Below are positions 1 through 12,050 of a stretch of DNA of 64,000 nucleotides, piece after piece. Each line of letters opens with the position of its first letter. Positions within the stretch are counted from its first letter, which is position 1. A program made the position numbers and the translations under genes. The stretch is taken from NCBI GenBank assembly GCA_028023455.1, contig JAQFVV010012423.1, positions 7,418,269-7,482,268 on the forward strand. The letters run 5' to 3'. Below the pieces are notes generated by a model, which was given only the letters and a program-made list of their open reading frames with translations, made no database searches and had not been told where the DNA came from. The stretch comes from Epiperipatus broadwayi. Its lineage: Eukaryota > Onychophora > Udeonychophora > Euonychophora > Peripatidae.

Positions 1-2190
1 CTATCAAATGAATACAGAACTAACAAATGACTAAGCTATATTGTGCTGAAAATACATGTTAAAAAATACTTGTTGAAGTGTAAGGGTAACAGTATTTTAA
101 AAAATATAATTTTTACATATTTTTTTTTTGAGGGGGGGGGTCATCATATTCAAAATAATGCCGAAATGTTTGCACATCTGAGTCAGCAAATAAATTACTT
201 AATTTAAGTTTCACTTTATATAGAAAATCGTATTTCATTAATTTTCAAAAAACTTTAATTTTGTTTCATTTTCAGTTCTATATCGTCTTAGTGATGGTGA
301 ATCAGCTCATTAAATTGCTATGATTATTGAGATTCTAACACAAATTGTATTATATGGTTAGCAAGAAATAGAAAATTATCACTGATTATGATCAAGCATT
401 GTTTTATGCATTAGTATTCTCTTTCTTGAAAACTTTTTCTGCTTTCAAGTTTGTTCAAATTTTTGATGATCTGGCCACCAACTTTTTCCTTAAGTGTTAA
501 TTTTAAAATAATAGAACTAAAGTTTTTGGAACAATTCCCATCTAAGAAAGTATATAAACATTTATATGGTTATTTAATAGAATCAAATTACCCCATGATT
601 TTAGAGCTCAATTGTCACTTGAGCAACTGATCACATGATTGTTGCTATTATTTTAGAACCAGTTTTGCATGATGTAGTAGCTAGACAGTTAATCTGCATA
701 ACAGTAAACACATCAATTATTTGCATTGCCTTAAGTCTTTATAGACTAATAAACCACTGGATTCTTACATTGTTTTATGCATTGTCATATCTAAAATCGT
801 TATGCATCACTTCTGATTTTATTTCATGAAAGTTCTAGTGTGTGTAAATCATGCATTGCCATAATAATCATATTAATAAGTAAAATTTGTAAACATTCTA
901 TCTCCATAAATGTAATATATGTACAAATACAGTAGGACTTAGCATGCTTTCAAATGATAACTATCATATATGTAGCAATGCTTGTAACAGAGGTGGGGTA
1001 ATAAGATCCTATTTAAAGGCTAAAAAAATAGCATATTATTTGTATAGTGCATTATTTAGTTAGAGCAAACCACTTTTTGGAAAGGAGATCACAGGATTCT
1101 TTCCTATTGATGGCATAACTGTCCTTCACTGTTATACTAAACATGGTCAATGCACTCTAAAAGCTTAGTCCATTTGATAGCTACTAAACACCTTAAAATT
1201 TATAAGAAATGAGTTATATTATGACATAACTCATATTGCTCCTTGATTTTTCGATGTGTAATGGTATATTCAGAGACCAACTATTCAGAAATTTTTAATT
1301 TACAAGATCATTGTAAATTCTGACTAATTTTCATACTGATTTCCAAATATAAAATCATTTTCAAAAGAGTTCTCACTTTTGTTTTTTGCTGTGAATTTTT
1401 AGATATTATTGTTGATTATTATTTTATCAACATTTTCAACCCATCAGAAACACAAAGTAAGCGTATCAATAACATCTTAGCTGTTTTATAATTATTGAAG
1501 CATGCTCAGTTTTGCTTCATCTTCTAAATTACTACAATGACCAGTAAGAATTTAATATTTTTTATTTTAGCTAATTAAAATTCAAATAATTATTACACTA
1601 TCATCTTTTATTGTAGGATCTAGAAACAACTCCTAATTGATGTTTTATTTTGACAACAAATGTTTAACAGTACCTGCTAAGCTACTGATATTAAGTCATT
1701 TCTCCCATAGCTAACATGAATTTAGTCTTATCATTTTTGGAATCCACATTACTATAGTTTTACGATATTCTTATATGGAATTTAAGGGGAAATAATCTGG
1801 AATCAATATGCTACATAACTTAAACAGAATACTAATAGAATCCTTTCAAGTTCTTTTTTCTGAGATAGTGTTAACAAATTCATAATAACAGTAGCCAGAG
1901 AATCCATGTTAATATTTAAAGAAATTCCCTCCAGATGGTCAAAACCAGCAGTATATTCATAATCACTTTATCTATCAAAGATTCAGAAGTTGTTAACAAA
2001 CTTAAAATCACTGGATCATACCAGAAAAAAAAAAGGCGAAGAGAGAGCATGGAGAAATAAAATGTTACTAGTCACTTGATAAATGTAAAAGTAATTGTAA
2101 AAGAACTATCATTGTCATGCTATTGTCTAATAAAACCTGTAGATGTTTAAAAGTTGAATTTGTCCATGATATCTTAAATCAGGAAAGATT
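1..2190. other. AT-rich non-coding stretch, nothing recognised
   Basis: I see no convincing gene, RNA or transposon terminus here. The only frame above 60 codons (635-829) has no recognisable motif and the composition of random AT-rich DNA. A run of nine G at 132-140 follows a T tract and is a likely sequencing or assembly weak point. Confidence 0.6.
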
Positions 2191-2220
2191 CAGGAGCAAT
2201 CAGGCCAGAAACACCTGAAG

Positions 2221-2560
2221 AGTGGAGAATAATATCACTTGAAATGTGATCTATTAACCTGTGTTGTATTTGTGTAAAAATTTCTAGATATCCAACATTT
2301 ATTGATAGGTAATGGAGATAGTCTTAAATTTTATCACATTACTAAGTAGTTTTGCCTATCATGCTAGGATTTTAAGAGCTAAAAAAGGAAACAAAAAAAT
2401 AGCACTTAAAATCCTAGCATGATTGGCAAAACTATTTAGTAATGTGGTAAAATTTAGGACTATTTCCATTACCTATCATTAAATGTTGGATGTCTAGAAA
2501 ATTTTACACAAAGACAACACCGGTTAGTAGATTATACAAATGTTTCAAGTGATATTATTC
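2221..2560. repeat. Foldback (MITE-like) element, arms about 155 nt
   Basis: The left arm, about 2221-2377, and right arm, about 2404-2560, are reverse complements at roughly nine positions in ten, separated by a 26-nt purine-rich spacer. The innermost stems CTTAAAATCCTAGCATG and its complement are perfect, and identity falls outward around 2240-2260. This is the structure of a short foldback DNA element or a long-hairpin transcript source. No coding capacity is present. A related copy of the outer arm lies at about 2855-2940, so the sequence is a repeat family and not a one-off palindrome. No target duplication was found. Confidence 0.75.
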
Positions 2561-2600
2561 CTGCTTTTTTTCAGATAGTGCTGTCCTGATCAGTGTCAGT

Positions 2601-2842
2601 GCTAGCATAGGTATCAAACTTACACATTTAGATTCTTGAATATCGAATTTTTAAGACAATGCTCTATCTTACTGAGCTATTCTGTCAAATAGCTGTTTAG
2701 AGCATTGCCTTAAAAATTTGATATTCAAGAATCTAAAGATGTAAGTTCGACTCCTATATTAACATAGCTAAGTTAGTTAGAGGGTTGCTTTAAAAATTTG
2801 ATACTCAAGAATTTAAAGGTGTAAATTTGATCCTATGCTAGC
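2601..2842. repeat. Cluster of three tRNA-like units, one inverted
   Basis: Three units of about 77-82 nt share the core TTGATAYTCAAGAATYTAAA. One is on the minus strand (2601-2682) and two are tandem on the plus strand (about 2689-2765 and 2766-2842). The minus copy has a near-canonical tRNA A box (TAGCTCAGTAAGATAGAGCA) and a B-box-like GTAAGTTTGATACC. The first plus copy has GTAAGTTCGACTCC, close to the consensus B box. The anticodon arm and acceptor stem do not fold cleanly, so these look like tRNA-derived SINE heads or decayed tRNA relics and not working tRNA genes. The inverted pair makes a hairpin with arms near 2601-2665 and 2700-2765. Confidence 0.55.
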
Positions 2843-2854
2843 ATTCTCATTTGG

Positions 2855-2945
2855 TTAGGCCAACATCTGAAGAAGAGCAGAGAATTATATCATTCAAAAC
2901 ATCATATAATTACTAAACTGTGTGTTGTCTTTGTGTGTTATTACT
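2855..2945 (+). repeat. Partial copy of the 2.2-kb foldback arm
   Basis: This stretch repeats the outer part of the 2221-2377 arm in direct orientation, sharing for example TGTGTTGTMTTTGTGTRWWA and a GAGAATWATATCAYTTSAAA-like block. It ends where the inner arm should begin, so it is a truncated relative. Confidence 0.5.
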
Positions 2946-3184
2946 AATAGTTGTTTGTATATGGAAAGTATAATAATAAATGATACAAATAGTCAAACAT
3001 ATCACATCTAAAATATCACCATCACAAACCTTCAGGCAAACATTCATACAGAAATTGATTCCCAAATTTGATATAAAAACTAAAATTTTGTAGTCTTAAA
3101 GTGATATAAACCTAGCAATAATCAAAAAAAATATTGCTCTATAGCATTATTATATTTAATAATTTTGCCAATAATTGGGATACA

Positions 3185-4415
3185 TTTATCTATTGAGCAG
3201 TCTGGTTTTTGGTCAAGAAGAAACTGCTGTTAACAAGTTTTATCTTTAACAAATGTTTTCAAAATGAATTAAAAACTGATGCTATCTTTATTGCTCTAAC
3301 TTTCGCTTATGATTCTGTTTGAAAAAAATTCTTGTAAAAGTAAGATTTAAATGCAGAAAATCATTAATTTATGTGATAAAATGCTCTTCAATAAAAACAA
3401 ATAAATAAAAGTGATACTAATCAATAATTGTAGTAGATACAAAATTTTACAGAATAGTTCTGGCATAGGATTCAGTTCTCTCATCTACTTTATTTAATAT
3501 ATTTATCAATGATCTTCCAGATAAAAAGGAAGGAAATTCGCTAATGGTATTGTTTAGACTTTTCAAAAGAGACCTTTTCCTGAAATAGGAAAGCTTCTCA
3601 ATAAAAATATGAAAAGATTGGAATTTTTTTTTAAAGATTGGGACCTTGTTCCTTATCCAATGAAGATAGTATATTTCATTTTTCATCTAAACAGTAGGGA
3701 ATTTATTATAACTAATCTTACCTTCAGTTAATGGATTTGGTTTAGATTCCATCTTATCTTGATCATATTGAGTGTTCATTGCTACAGAGCTATGGATATA
3801 TGAATAGATAAGATATATCCAGTAGCAGAAATAGGCAAGGTAAAATCAGTCATCAACAACATACTACCAGAGTTGAATGGCTACAACACATTGTTTGCTA
3901 TATTGTTAAAGCAGGGAAGCAAGTTCACATTGAACTGGAAGATTCTAGAATATAAACCTGATATAGGGCAAACTGTCATCGTTCAGCTGGAAGTGTCATC
4001 TTACCTACATAAAAGGGCAACTGAAGTCCTCTTTCTTCAATTGTTGTATGGTAACTAGATGTTATATCTAGCCAACAGTATCAGGCAAATGTAATTAGTG
4101 TATAAAATTATGTTATATGTGTGCATTAGGAAATATTTAATTATACTTATACAAATCTGTGTTTACAATCATATATAAACACAACATAATCATAATATAA
4201 ATACAATCTTTTTCAATAATAGACTGAAATATAATTCTACCTTGTAAATTAGCTTATTTTTTTCCATTTATCTAAGATTATATTAACATTAATTTCTAGA
4301 AATAACTTCCTTGATAAGCTGGCTGGTACTATTTGGTGTTGTAATGCAAGTGCTTTACGGATGGCTTCGTTAGCATTAACATGCTCTGCTGATAAATACT
4401 GTGCTCCTGTTGGAG
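3185..4415 (+). pseudogene. Jockey/CR1-like non-LTR reverse transcriptase, decayed and interrupted
   Basis: Short translated stretches in shifting frames line up in the order expected of a Jockey/CR1-type RT. From about 3189 there is LSIEQSGFWSRRNCC, then QVLSLTN, then ELKTDAIFIALTFAYDSV (the block around the first catalytic Asp). Near 3465-3530 comes VLSSTLFNIFINDLPDKK, and near 3590-3700 come residues like WDLVPYPMKIVYFIFHLNSRE (the W.L.PNP.KTE..FHLNNR region after the active site). At about 4301-4412 comes NNFLDKLAGTIWCCNASALR followed by the CAPV block. Stops and frameshifts are frequent and the YADD block is not readable, so it is dead. The family name is inferred from motif wording only. 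Confidence 0.7.
3834..4297. mobile_element. 464-bp insertion inside the Jockey/CR1-like relic
   Basis: In related RTs about 50 residues separate the FHLNNR block from the NNL.QKLAGT block, but here the gap is near 600 nt. Removing 3834-4297 restores an expected RNNFLDKLAGT junction. The seven bases AGAAATA occur at both edges (3827-3833 and 4298-4304), consistent with a 7-bp target duplication. No terminal inverted repeats are obvious. A 61-codon open frame inside (3873-4058) has no motif I know. The inserted family is unidentified. Confidence 0.45.
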
Positions 4416-4419
4416 AAAA

Positions 4420-5360
4420 AAACTTATGGTTACTCGAATGTTGCTATAATAAATATTACACTCTTTCAAATCAATTTGCAGTGATTTCCTATTCTTTCAT
4501 GTATTCCTCTGGCAGATATCAATAGTAAAATTATTGAACAAAAAAAAACCTAAAAGGCTGCTAAGCAGACTTGTTAAAAACTGAAAATACAGTTTAACTA
4601 TCCAAGACTTGATTCAAATCAAGATCTTTTTGGATAGTCAACCAAACAATCAAAAGAATTATGCACGAAAAATGGAATTTCTTATGAGGTCCAAACAATT
4701 TTTTTTCAGATCCAACAGTAAAGCCAAGTAGATTTAATCATTCTAGTTGTAGTTGGAGTCTCATCAATAGATTCAGATCAACTCATGGTCATGTTTATCG
4801 GTTCATAAATGAAATTTAACAGCCATTGATTTGTGTAAATGTGAACAAACCTAAACTATGAATCACATAATAAATGACTCGCGAATCTATGATGATAGTG
4901 GTAGGATTGAATGATTAAGTTAATAAAACCACATATGAATCTATCTTCTAATTGGAATCTCTATAGATTCTTTTATGATACTTTGTTACTAGTTTTAGTC
5001 TAAAAAAAAAAATAGTCAGACAAATAAGGCTCTGAGCAGTTTAACGCAGTGATAAAGTAGTATTTCCAAAATAGATTCTCAGCTAACAACTTTTACTGAA
5101 TGGCACTACACTCAATCTGCCACTAGGGTGCACAAACATCAAATGACCTATCATGTAATTAACCATACGATTTATTTATAGGATATGGTATTAATGTTTC
5201 AAGGTATTTATATTAAAAAATTTAGCATATTATTCATATTACTTTTGAAATTTTTTTTAAAAAAAGTGTCTGAGATAGAATTTCAATTGTTCTCATTCTT
5301 TCTACTAAAAAAAAAAAAAAACTTTGATAATAGCTGATAATTACTTAATTATTTAGTCAT
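4420..5360. other. AT-rich non-coding stretch with one small hairpin
   Basis: No gene is visible. A short imperfect hairpin lies at about 4598-4640 (ACTATCCAA and TTGGATAGT arms around a CTTGATTC/AATCAAG inner stem). A 14-A run is at about 5308-5321. Confidence 0.5.
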
Positions 5361-5383
5361 ACAATCCCTTGATATCAGCTGCC

Positions 5384-5460
5384 ACTATCTGCTTTTTAAT
5401 GCTTTTTTTTTTAAAAAAAAAAAAAAACCAAAGTCAAAAAAATATTAAAAAGCAGATAGT
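5384..5460. repeat. Short foldback with 17-bp perfect arms
   Basis: ACTATCTGCTTTTTAAT at 5384-5400 is the exact reverse complement of 5444-5460. The spacer is almost pure T then A. It resembles a degenerate small MITE. Confidence 0.5.
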
Positions 5461-5800
5461 GAGAGCTTAATATAACATCTTTTTTGGCTTCTTCATTTCA
5501 TTAAAATTTAATTATTTTTTATCTTGCTTTAGCCATATTCTTAGCCAGTTCTTTTAAAATATAGTAATATAAATTTATTAATATTTAAATACTGTACTGT
5601 AGTTTAAATAAATGTATATACGTTATTACATAGTTGCAAGATGGTAAGATCATTTTGGTGTATTTTTCAATTGCCAGTTGTGATATAGTTGAATGTACTA
5701 TTGTGAACTGTATAAACAAAAAGGCAATGTCTTGCCTAAAAAAAAACAACAACTTTATGTTGAACTTAAGCATAGTTTTAATGGAAGAGGCAGATGCATT

Positions 5801-6293
5801 CAGGGGTGGGCAATTGTTTTGGCTTGGGGGCCACAGAAGTTGGTGGAGGGCCACATCAGGGGCCATTTTGTGGAAGTGAAGGTTAGCAGAGAGCCGCACC
5901 TTTTTTTCATAACACAATAAACACAGTGCTTTATTCCCTGTATTACCAAAGAAATATTTGTTTGTCCATTCTTCATTAAACACATGACATTATCATCAAT
6001 TTCACATTTTTTGGTGGGTTCATGGTTTTACTAAAGTTGGAAATGTATATATTTGCTAATGCAAAGACAAAATTGAAATTAACCAGATCAACTGGAAAAG
6101 CACTGCACATCATATCTACACTGTGCATGTGTATTGATGTGGCCATCCTAGTGGAAAATACAAAATGAATCTTCAGTCGCACACGGGAAGGAAATCTCAG
6201 TTCAAGGCAGAATTTTCTGATTGTCTTGGAGGGCCACATAAAAACTCTTAGTGGGCCGCATGTGGCCCTCAGATCACTATTTGCCCACCCCTG
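5801..6293. mobile_element. Non-autonomous hAT-type MITE, 493 bp
   Basis: The ends CAGGGGTGGGCAA (5801) and TTTGCCCACCCCTG (6280-6293) are inverted and match the well-known hAT terminus CAGGGGTGGGCAAA. Just inside, GGGGGCCAC and AGGGCCAC motifs occur near the left end, with their complements and GGGCCGCA near the right. The element is visibly more GC-rich than its surroundings. The flanking 8-mers (GATGCATT and ATTTAGAT) do not match, so the target duplication has decayed or one edge is altered. Open frames inside on both strands have no transposase motif, so it depends on another element's transposase. Confidence 0.85.
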
Positions 6294-6555
6294 ATTTAGA
6301 TTATTAAAATTATTCCAATAACATTTATTGAGAAAATATGGTTGTGAATAGCATATAATGAAAAGCTCTGAAATGTAAAATTCTGTGCAGAAGTTGTTAA
6401 AAGATAGTCTAGTAAGATGATAAATAAGCAGACCAAAGGTCCATGTGAAATATATGATTGTATAAACCACTAAACATTACACGGAGAGTTTAATCTCTGT
6501 ATATGGTTGAATATGTCTTACGGATTGTTTGTATAGTCATATTATCTTTATCTTT

Positions 6556-6825
6556 CCCTGCACAATTTGCTACCATTGGTAGAGCATCCGACTTGGAATT
6601 AAGAGGTCCCATGATCGATTTTGGTACTCACAGTTCAGATACTTGAACTTTTTATGAACTCTTGAGTAATAAAGCCATATGTATTTTTTTGCCTGCGCAG
6701 TTTGGTGCAATTGGTAGAGTGTCCAAATTAGGATATGAAGATCACCAATTTGATTCTGGTGCTCAGACTTCTTATGACTCCCGAGTAATAAAACCATTAC
6801 CATTTTTTTATCTTTATTTTTTTTA
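6556..6825 (+). repeat. Tandem pair of tRNA-derived SINEs
   Basis: Two units of about 135 bp sit head to tail (about 6556-6690 and 6691-6825). Each opens with a tRNA-like A box (TTGGTAGAGCATCCGACTTG in the first, TTGGTAGAGTGTCC in the second) and has a decayed B-box region (ATGATCGATTTTGG, TTTGATTCTGG). Each then has a body ending in CTTTTTATGAACTCTTGAG or CTTCTTATGACTCCCGAG, and a tail GTAATAAARCCATA followed by a T-rich end. The shared tail defines the family seen again at 11.7, 17.3, 20.2, 35.1 and 51.5 kb. The first unit's A box is the best preserved in the window. Confidence 0.8.
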
Positions 6826-6829
6826 TTCA

Positions 6830-9800
6830 TTTATGAATGTTTGCTAATGGAGATGATGACAGTTTCCACAAAGGTACTAATTGGATTTGTGAATTGTCCC
6901 ATAAAAGTAACATGAACATTTTTTAGGCTGTTTGTTTCTATAAAATTAAAGTTAACATTATTCCATAAATTTTAATATATCCTTAATTTAATTTATATGT
7001 CATCAAGATTATGTTTGGCTTTTTCAGTTTTTTTGTGAGAAAAATTCTATTACAAAAGAATAATGAAGAGTAATGGATGTTATGGGGAAAGTCTTCAGTA
7101 ATTTATTCAGAAAATTAATTTTTTACTTAATAACTGTTTTATGCTTCTTGATGATTGGTTTTTTGGATATCCCTGTTGGCACCTTCTATTTGTAAATAAC
7201 ATCACATTTTTCAAAATTCTATAGAATACATATAATCATAAAACATAACATGTACATCTCTATGTAGATTAATTAGAAATGGTTTGTGAATTTTCACACC
7301 AAATTTTTTTAAAAAAAACATCCTTTGTATTGTTTTGCTGTTCACTTATCATTAATTTTATTCACTAAGTCCTGAATAGAATACTGATATCTGCAAGTGC
7401 AGTAAAGCCTAATCAAAAAAAAAAAAAAATAGGAGTGGTTCCTAGTTTAATTTTAGAAGGTGATGCTTTGCATTTAATTATATATGTTCTTTTAACGGTT
7501 AAATTTTAAGTGTTTATCATCCATGGAAAACCTAAAAATGAATTATTTCTTATTTACCGGATAGACATTTGCAGATCATATCCCATAAAGAGCAAAAAAT
7601 AGTTACCATTTAGATATTCCATTTAATTTGTTATTATTCATTTTGAAAATTTAATTAATAAATATTAGTAAAAATTTACTCCCAACGAAACATCTCATGA
7701 CCTTTTCTGCTTCTTAATATATGCTTTTCAGTAGCATAAAAAAATTAAAAGTGGCTACTAAGTGCATAAATGCTTAGTTTTAACTTTGAATTCTAAGAAC
7801 TCAATGATGAAGGCAGAAGCTAGCAACTTAGTCTAGGAATATAAATACAACAATACTTCCATTTATTTTCCATGGAATACTTAAGCTTACAATAGATAGT
7901 TGCGGAATAGTAAAAATGTATTCTGTATTAGCAAATACAAATGCAAAAATGCCATCATCACTTTCAAAAATTATTTTGATACCTTTATCTTGCATTAGAC
8001 AAAAGTCTTCTAATTTAGCCCACTCTCCAATCCATTGCTTCTCTTTTCTACGTCACTTTAGCATTTTTTTATCCAATCATCTCATATCTTTTACATTCAA
8101 TTGAAGTCCTATTTTAAAACTTGCCTTTTCAGTTTCTTAATTCTTTCAATATGATTGATACCTATTTGTTCTCCTATTTATGTATTTTATTTTTCATTTT
8201 TAAGTCTGCAAACTATGGCAAAAATGGGATTAAATATATGATTATCAATTAACTTTGTCCATGAAATCAAATTTATCTTTATAATTAACAAAGAATGCCA
8301 ATTGTAATTTATATTAAAGCAAATTTAATACAGATCTTATATAATCCAGCTAACTCCATCACAGAAATGTGATTTAAATATATTAATAGTATTACTTCTT
8401 TACCAAGGGTGCCCAAAAGTGAAAATGCATTGGCATTAAAGTTCTTAATATATTCTCTGTGTAAGAAGATAAGATTATTATCGTATTTAAATTATAACAG
8501 ATGTATGTTGTTGTTTTGCTAAAAGGTTGATTGTCTTTCAGTAATTTGATAACATGATTTAATTTTTTTTTATTTATAAAATGATATGTATATATTTACA
8601 ACAATGATCTTTGGTTTTAATAAAGTTGTATGTATTATTTTGAGGTTGTTTTTTTTTTCAAGCAAAATAAAAATGTTACCAGCATACTAATTGTATAGAG
8701 TTTTTAATTACCCTTCTGCATTTCAAAGTTTTCCACTATCCTGTAGTGAAAATTTGAATTAATAGTTCAACATTTTATTTTAGTATTAAAATCTTTATTC
8801 AATATTACAAATCGGTAAATTGTATTTGATTTATTAGAAGCATAAATTTATAAATGAAAAACATCCTTAAAAATTATATTTGAACTTCCCAAGAATAGAG
8901 AAGAAAAAGTGAAATATACAATGAGAATAAACTTTTTTCTTATGCAAAGCCGATTAAAATAAACATAAAAACTACAAAATCACTGTTGATTGAATGTTGT
9001 ATTTTAAATGTGAATATTAAGAAATTATTAAGTCATCACCACTGTATATAAAAGAAGGAAAATATTAACTCATTGACAAAATTATTATTGTATGATCAAT
9101 ATTCTTTTTAAACTAGGATTTATTTATTTTTTAGTGCATTTGTATAGGGCAATAAATAAATCTATTGACTAAAACTAAAATCTATAATCATCTTCAATGG
9201 AAATAAGTGAATACAGAGCAGAGAAATTGCAGAACAAATGTAATGAATCTGAAATATTTTCTCAAACTATCATAGTGCGTGGATTTTGTAATTGTAATGA
9301 ATTCAATTAAATGATGTTCATAAATTATATTCAACACCAAGAGTGATGAAAGCTATCTTATATTATAATTGCATTTTTGTTTCGTATATTTCATGCATCA
9401 ATAATCATGTCATCTAGCCAATTCCGAGGCCATGTGGGACTTTTACTATGCTATCTAATAATAGATACTCATTTACTATCAAATAATTGGATGGTAAACT
9501 GATTTGTTTGTGGATAGCTATCTGAAATAAAAATGCTAATGTTTTTGTGAAGAGAAAATTTCTAAGTCCTACATGTCCTGAATTTTGAATCAAAATCAAG
9601 GACATGTACTGTATATGCTAATCAGAGATCTTTATAATAGGATAATACTTTTGTTTCCTGAAATGATTACCAGCTGAGGAGCATTTAAAAAAAATTGCTC
9701 ATCATTCGAATGATTAAGTGTCACATGACCCTAATATTAATTAATGAAAAGCACAATAATTGTAAAAAAAGTTTTTAATGTTAAATAAAGTTTGCTTATT

Positions 9801-11690
9801 AAAAAGCAAAGCTATACTGTTTTATGATGAAGACAACTACTTAATCTTCTTTTAAAATAGTCTTGTGTGATTATTATATACAAATCTAAAAAAGCCATTA
9901 AACAGCCCACTGTAGAATAAAAGCCTCATTACTCACCAGGTTTACTCATTGTTGGGTGAAGAGGGTTTGAGCCTTTTTTTAGATTTACCATTTAAAAAAT
10001 AGCTAGTGATCATTTATCAATCAAAACTGGATGACTAATTGGGTTAACTGTAGATCTGTTATATGTAAGAAAAATGCTAAACCTTACTGAAACCGAAAGT
10101 TTTTCTGACCCGTTTTTTACATATATAGTTATTATTAAAAACATATTTGCCTATTAATAAAAATAATTTATTATTAATTTTGAAAAATTTAATGATAATT
10201 TTTTTTAATTTGAATGACTTACTATTTAGATTAATTACTGTTCTAGCATCATATTATTTATTTTTGTATTTGGAAATTTTCGCGTTCAAAACTGTCATCT
10301 TTACAATTTCTTTTGAAATATATCAACGAGATTTAATACTTTTATTAAATTTTTCCTAGGTCAATTTGTTTTATTTGACAATTACTCATTTCCTTTTTGC
10401 TGAGAAATGTAACTTGAATTTATCACTTTAAAGCTAATTATAACACAAATTATTTAAAATCTTTATCAAGTACACCTGACTTAGTGAAGTAATATCCTCT
10501 TATGAAAGCTTTATTATTAAGCAGGAACAAATCGCAGTCATTTAAAAATACCATAAACATTAAAGAACTGAAACTGAGGTGGGAGAATTGAAAGAAAAAT
10601 TTAATATTTAAATTGTTATACATATAAAATTGTGAAAATGTTAAATTTCCAAAAAAATAAGGATAATTAAAAGATAGTTAAATGCCAGATTCTATTTGCA
10701 GCCTTATTGTAAAAGATGTGATTCAAACTCAAACTCATTAGTTTGATGGATGAATCAGAAAGTTTATTGAATTGATACAGGGAAGCTAGACTTGGAGAGA
10801 CCATCTTGCAGTGAGTCAATAATGGTTTTAAATGATTATGCATTTTATGTTCTACCCCTAAAGGCAGGTAGAGCAACTAGGCAATAGAGTGTTATGACCA
10901 AAAGTTATAACAAAATTTCTGGCAATTTGCCATTTTACTATCGTCTTTACATAACCTATTCTAGCATCACAATCTTAAATCTGCATCATATGAGATTGTA
11001 TCAATGGGATATGGGCTAAAAGCAAATTAAACTAATATGTTTATTATTCTCCCTGAAAGAAAATAACTTGATAACCATGTGTAGAAGGTACTCATGGTTC
11101 ATGGATTTTCTTAGCACAATTTATTGTAAGATCTCAAATTTAGAATTACATCATAAAATAATTGAGCATCTTATTTCATTAGAACATTACTTTGTAATAA
11201 TTAAAAGGTTATTCTTTTTCTTTTTTAAATATTCTGCAAAACTTGTCAAAATTAATACAAAAGTTCATTAAAATTTGACGCAGTTCTAAAATTGTGAGCA
11301 GCAAACAGTGGTAAACTACCATTGATAATAATCATATCAAATGGTACAATTTGGTATTAGAATACTATGTTGCCTAGTAAACATAGTCTACCTTTAGCTG
11401 GGAAATCTTAACCTGCAAAATAAAAGAACTTTATACATATATATTCATAATAGTGACCTACAAAGAATTCAAAAATGATACAAAAAAATCAATACAAATT
11501 AATTCATATTATCTCAGAGCTATATATATATGTCCATGTTCTACAAAATAACATTTCTTCCTATATTGTATAGATATTTTACGCATTCAAATTAGAGTTT
11601 GAATTTAAAAAATTTCTCAATTATATCAAGTTATTATGTATTTCTTTTATATTAGCTACTGAAGACATTAATTATATCCTAAATCACTTT
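6830..11690. other. AT-rich non-coding stretch, nothing recognised
   Basis: Frames of 60-70 codons near 7916-8104, 9414-9605, 10147-10359, 10667-10876 and 11068-11271 have no motif or coding-like composition. A 37-nt hairpin sits at 9571-9607 (ACATGTCCT and AGGACATGT arms). I saw no RNA gene or transposon terminus. Confidence 0.5.
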
Positions 11691-11696
11691 ATATTT

Positions 11697-12050
11697 ATCC
11701 CTCTATGTTTTAGTGCATTGATGTATAGATGGCTTCTATCTGCCATTGCTGCTGTTTGACCTTGCAAAGTCTCAGGCAATAAAGGATTTGATTATTTCTC
11801 CCTATATTGTTTAGTGCAGTGGTAAAATATGTGAACTAGATTTCAAAGCCCATGGATCATAATTCATATCTGGTACTTAATACTTCATGAACTCTTGAAC
11901 AGTAAAGCATTTGACTATTTGCCATATATTGTTTAATGTGGTAGAAATGTGGTGGATTTTAGGGCCAAAAATTCGTGGATTACTCTTCAGCTCTGTTAGT
12001 TCCAGTATTTGAACTTCATATGAATACCTAAACAATAAGTCATTAGGTTT
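11697..12050 (+). repeat. Tandem array of three diverged tRNA-SINE units
   Basis: Three related units run head to tail at about 11697-11796, 11797-11918 and 11919-12050. Each starts with TATRTTGTTTARTGYRGTGG-like sequence replacing the tRNA head and ends with an ACTCTTGAACAGTAAAGCAT- or CAATAAAGGATTTGATTAT-like tail. They match the 6.6-kb SINE in layout (head, body with TACTTCATGAACTC, AATAAA-like tail) but are more decayed. Tandem SINE runs may arise from repeated insertion into the tail or from unequal exchange. Confidence 0.7.

Noticed and set aside
3447-3686. Minus-strand 79-codon frame
   Set aside because: It is the complement of the Jockey/CR1-like RT relic read on the plus strand (INDLP and FHLNSRE blocks).
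5585-6470. Several overlapping minus- and plus-strand frames (up to 164 codons)
   Set aside because: They lie across the hAT MITE and its flanks, overlap each other on both strands and show no transposase motif.
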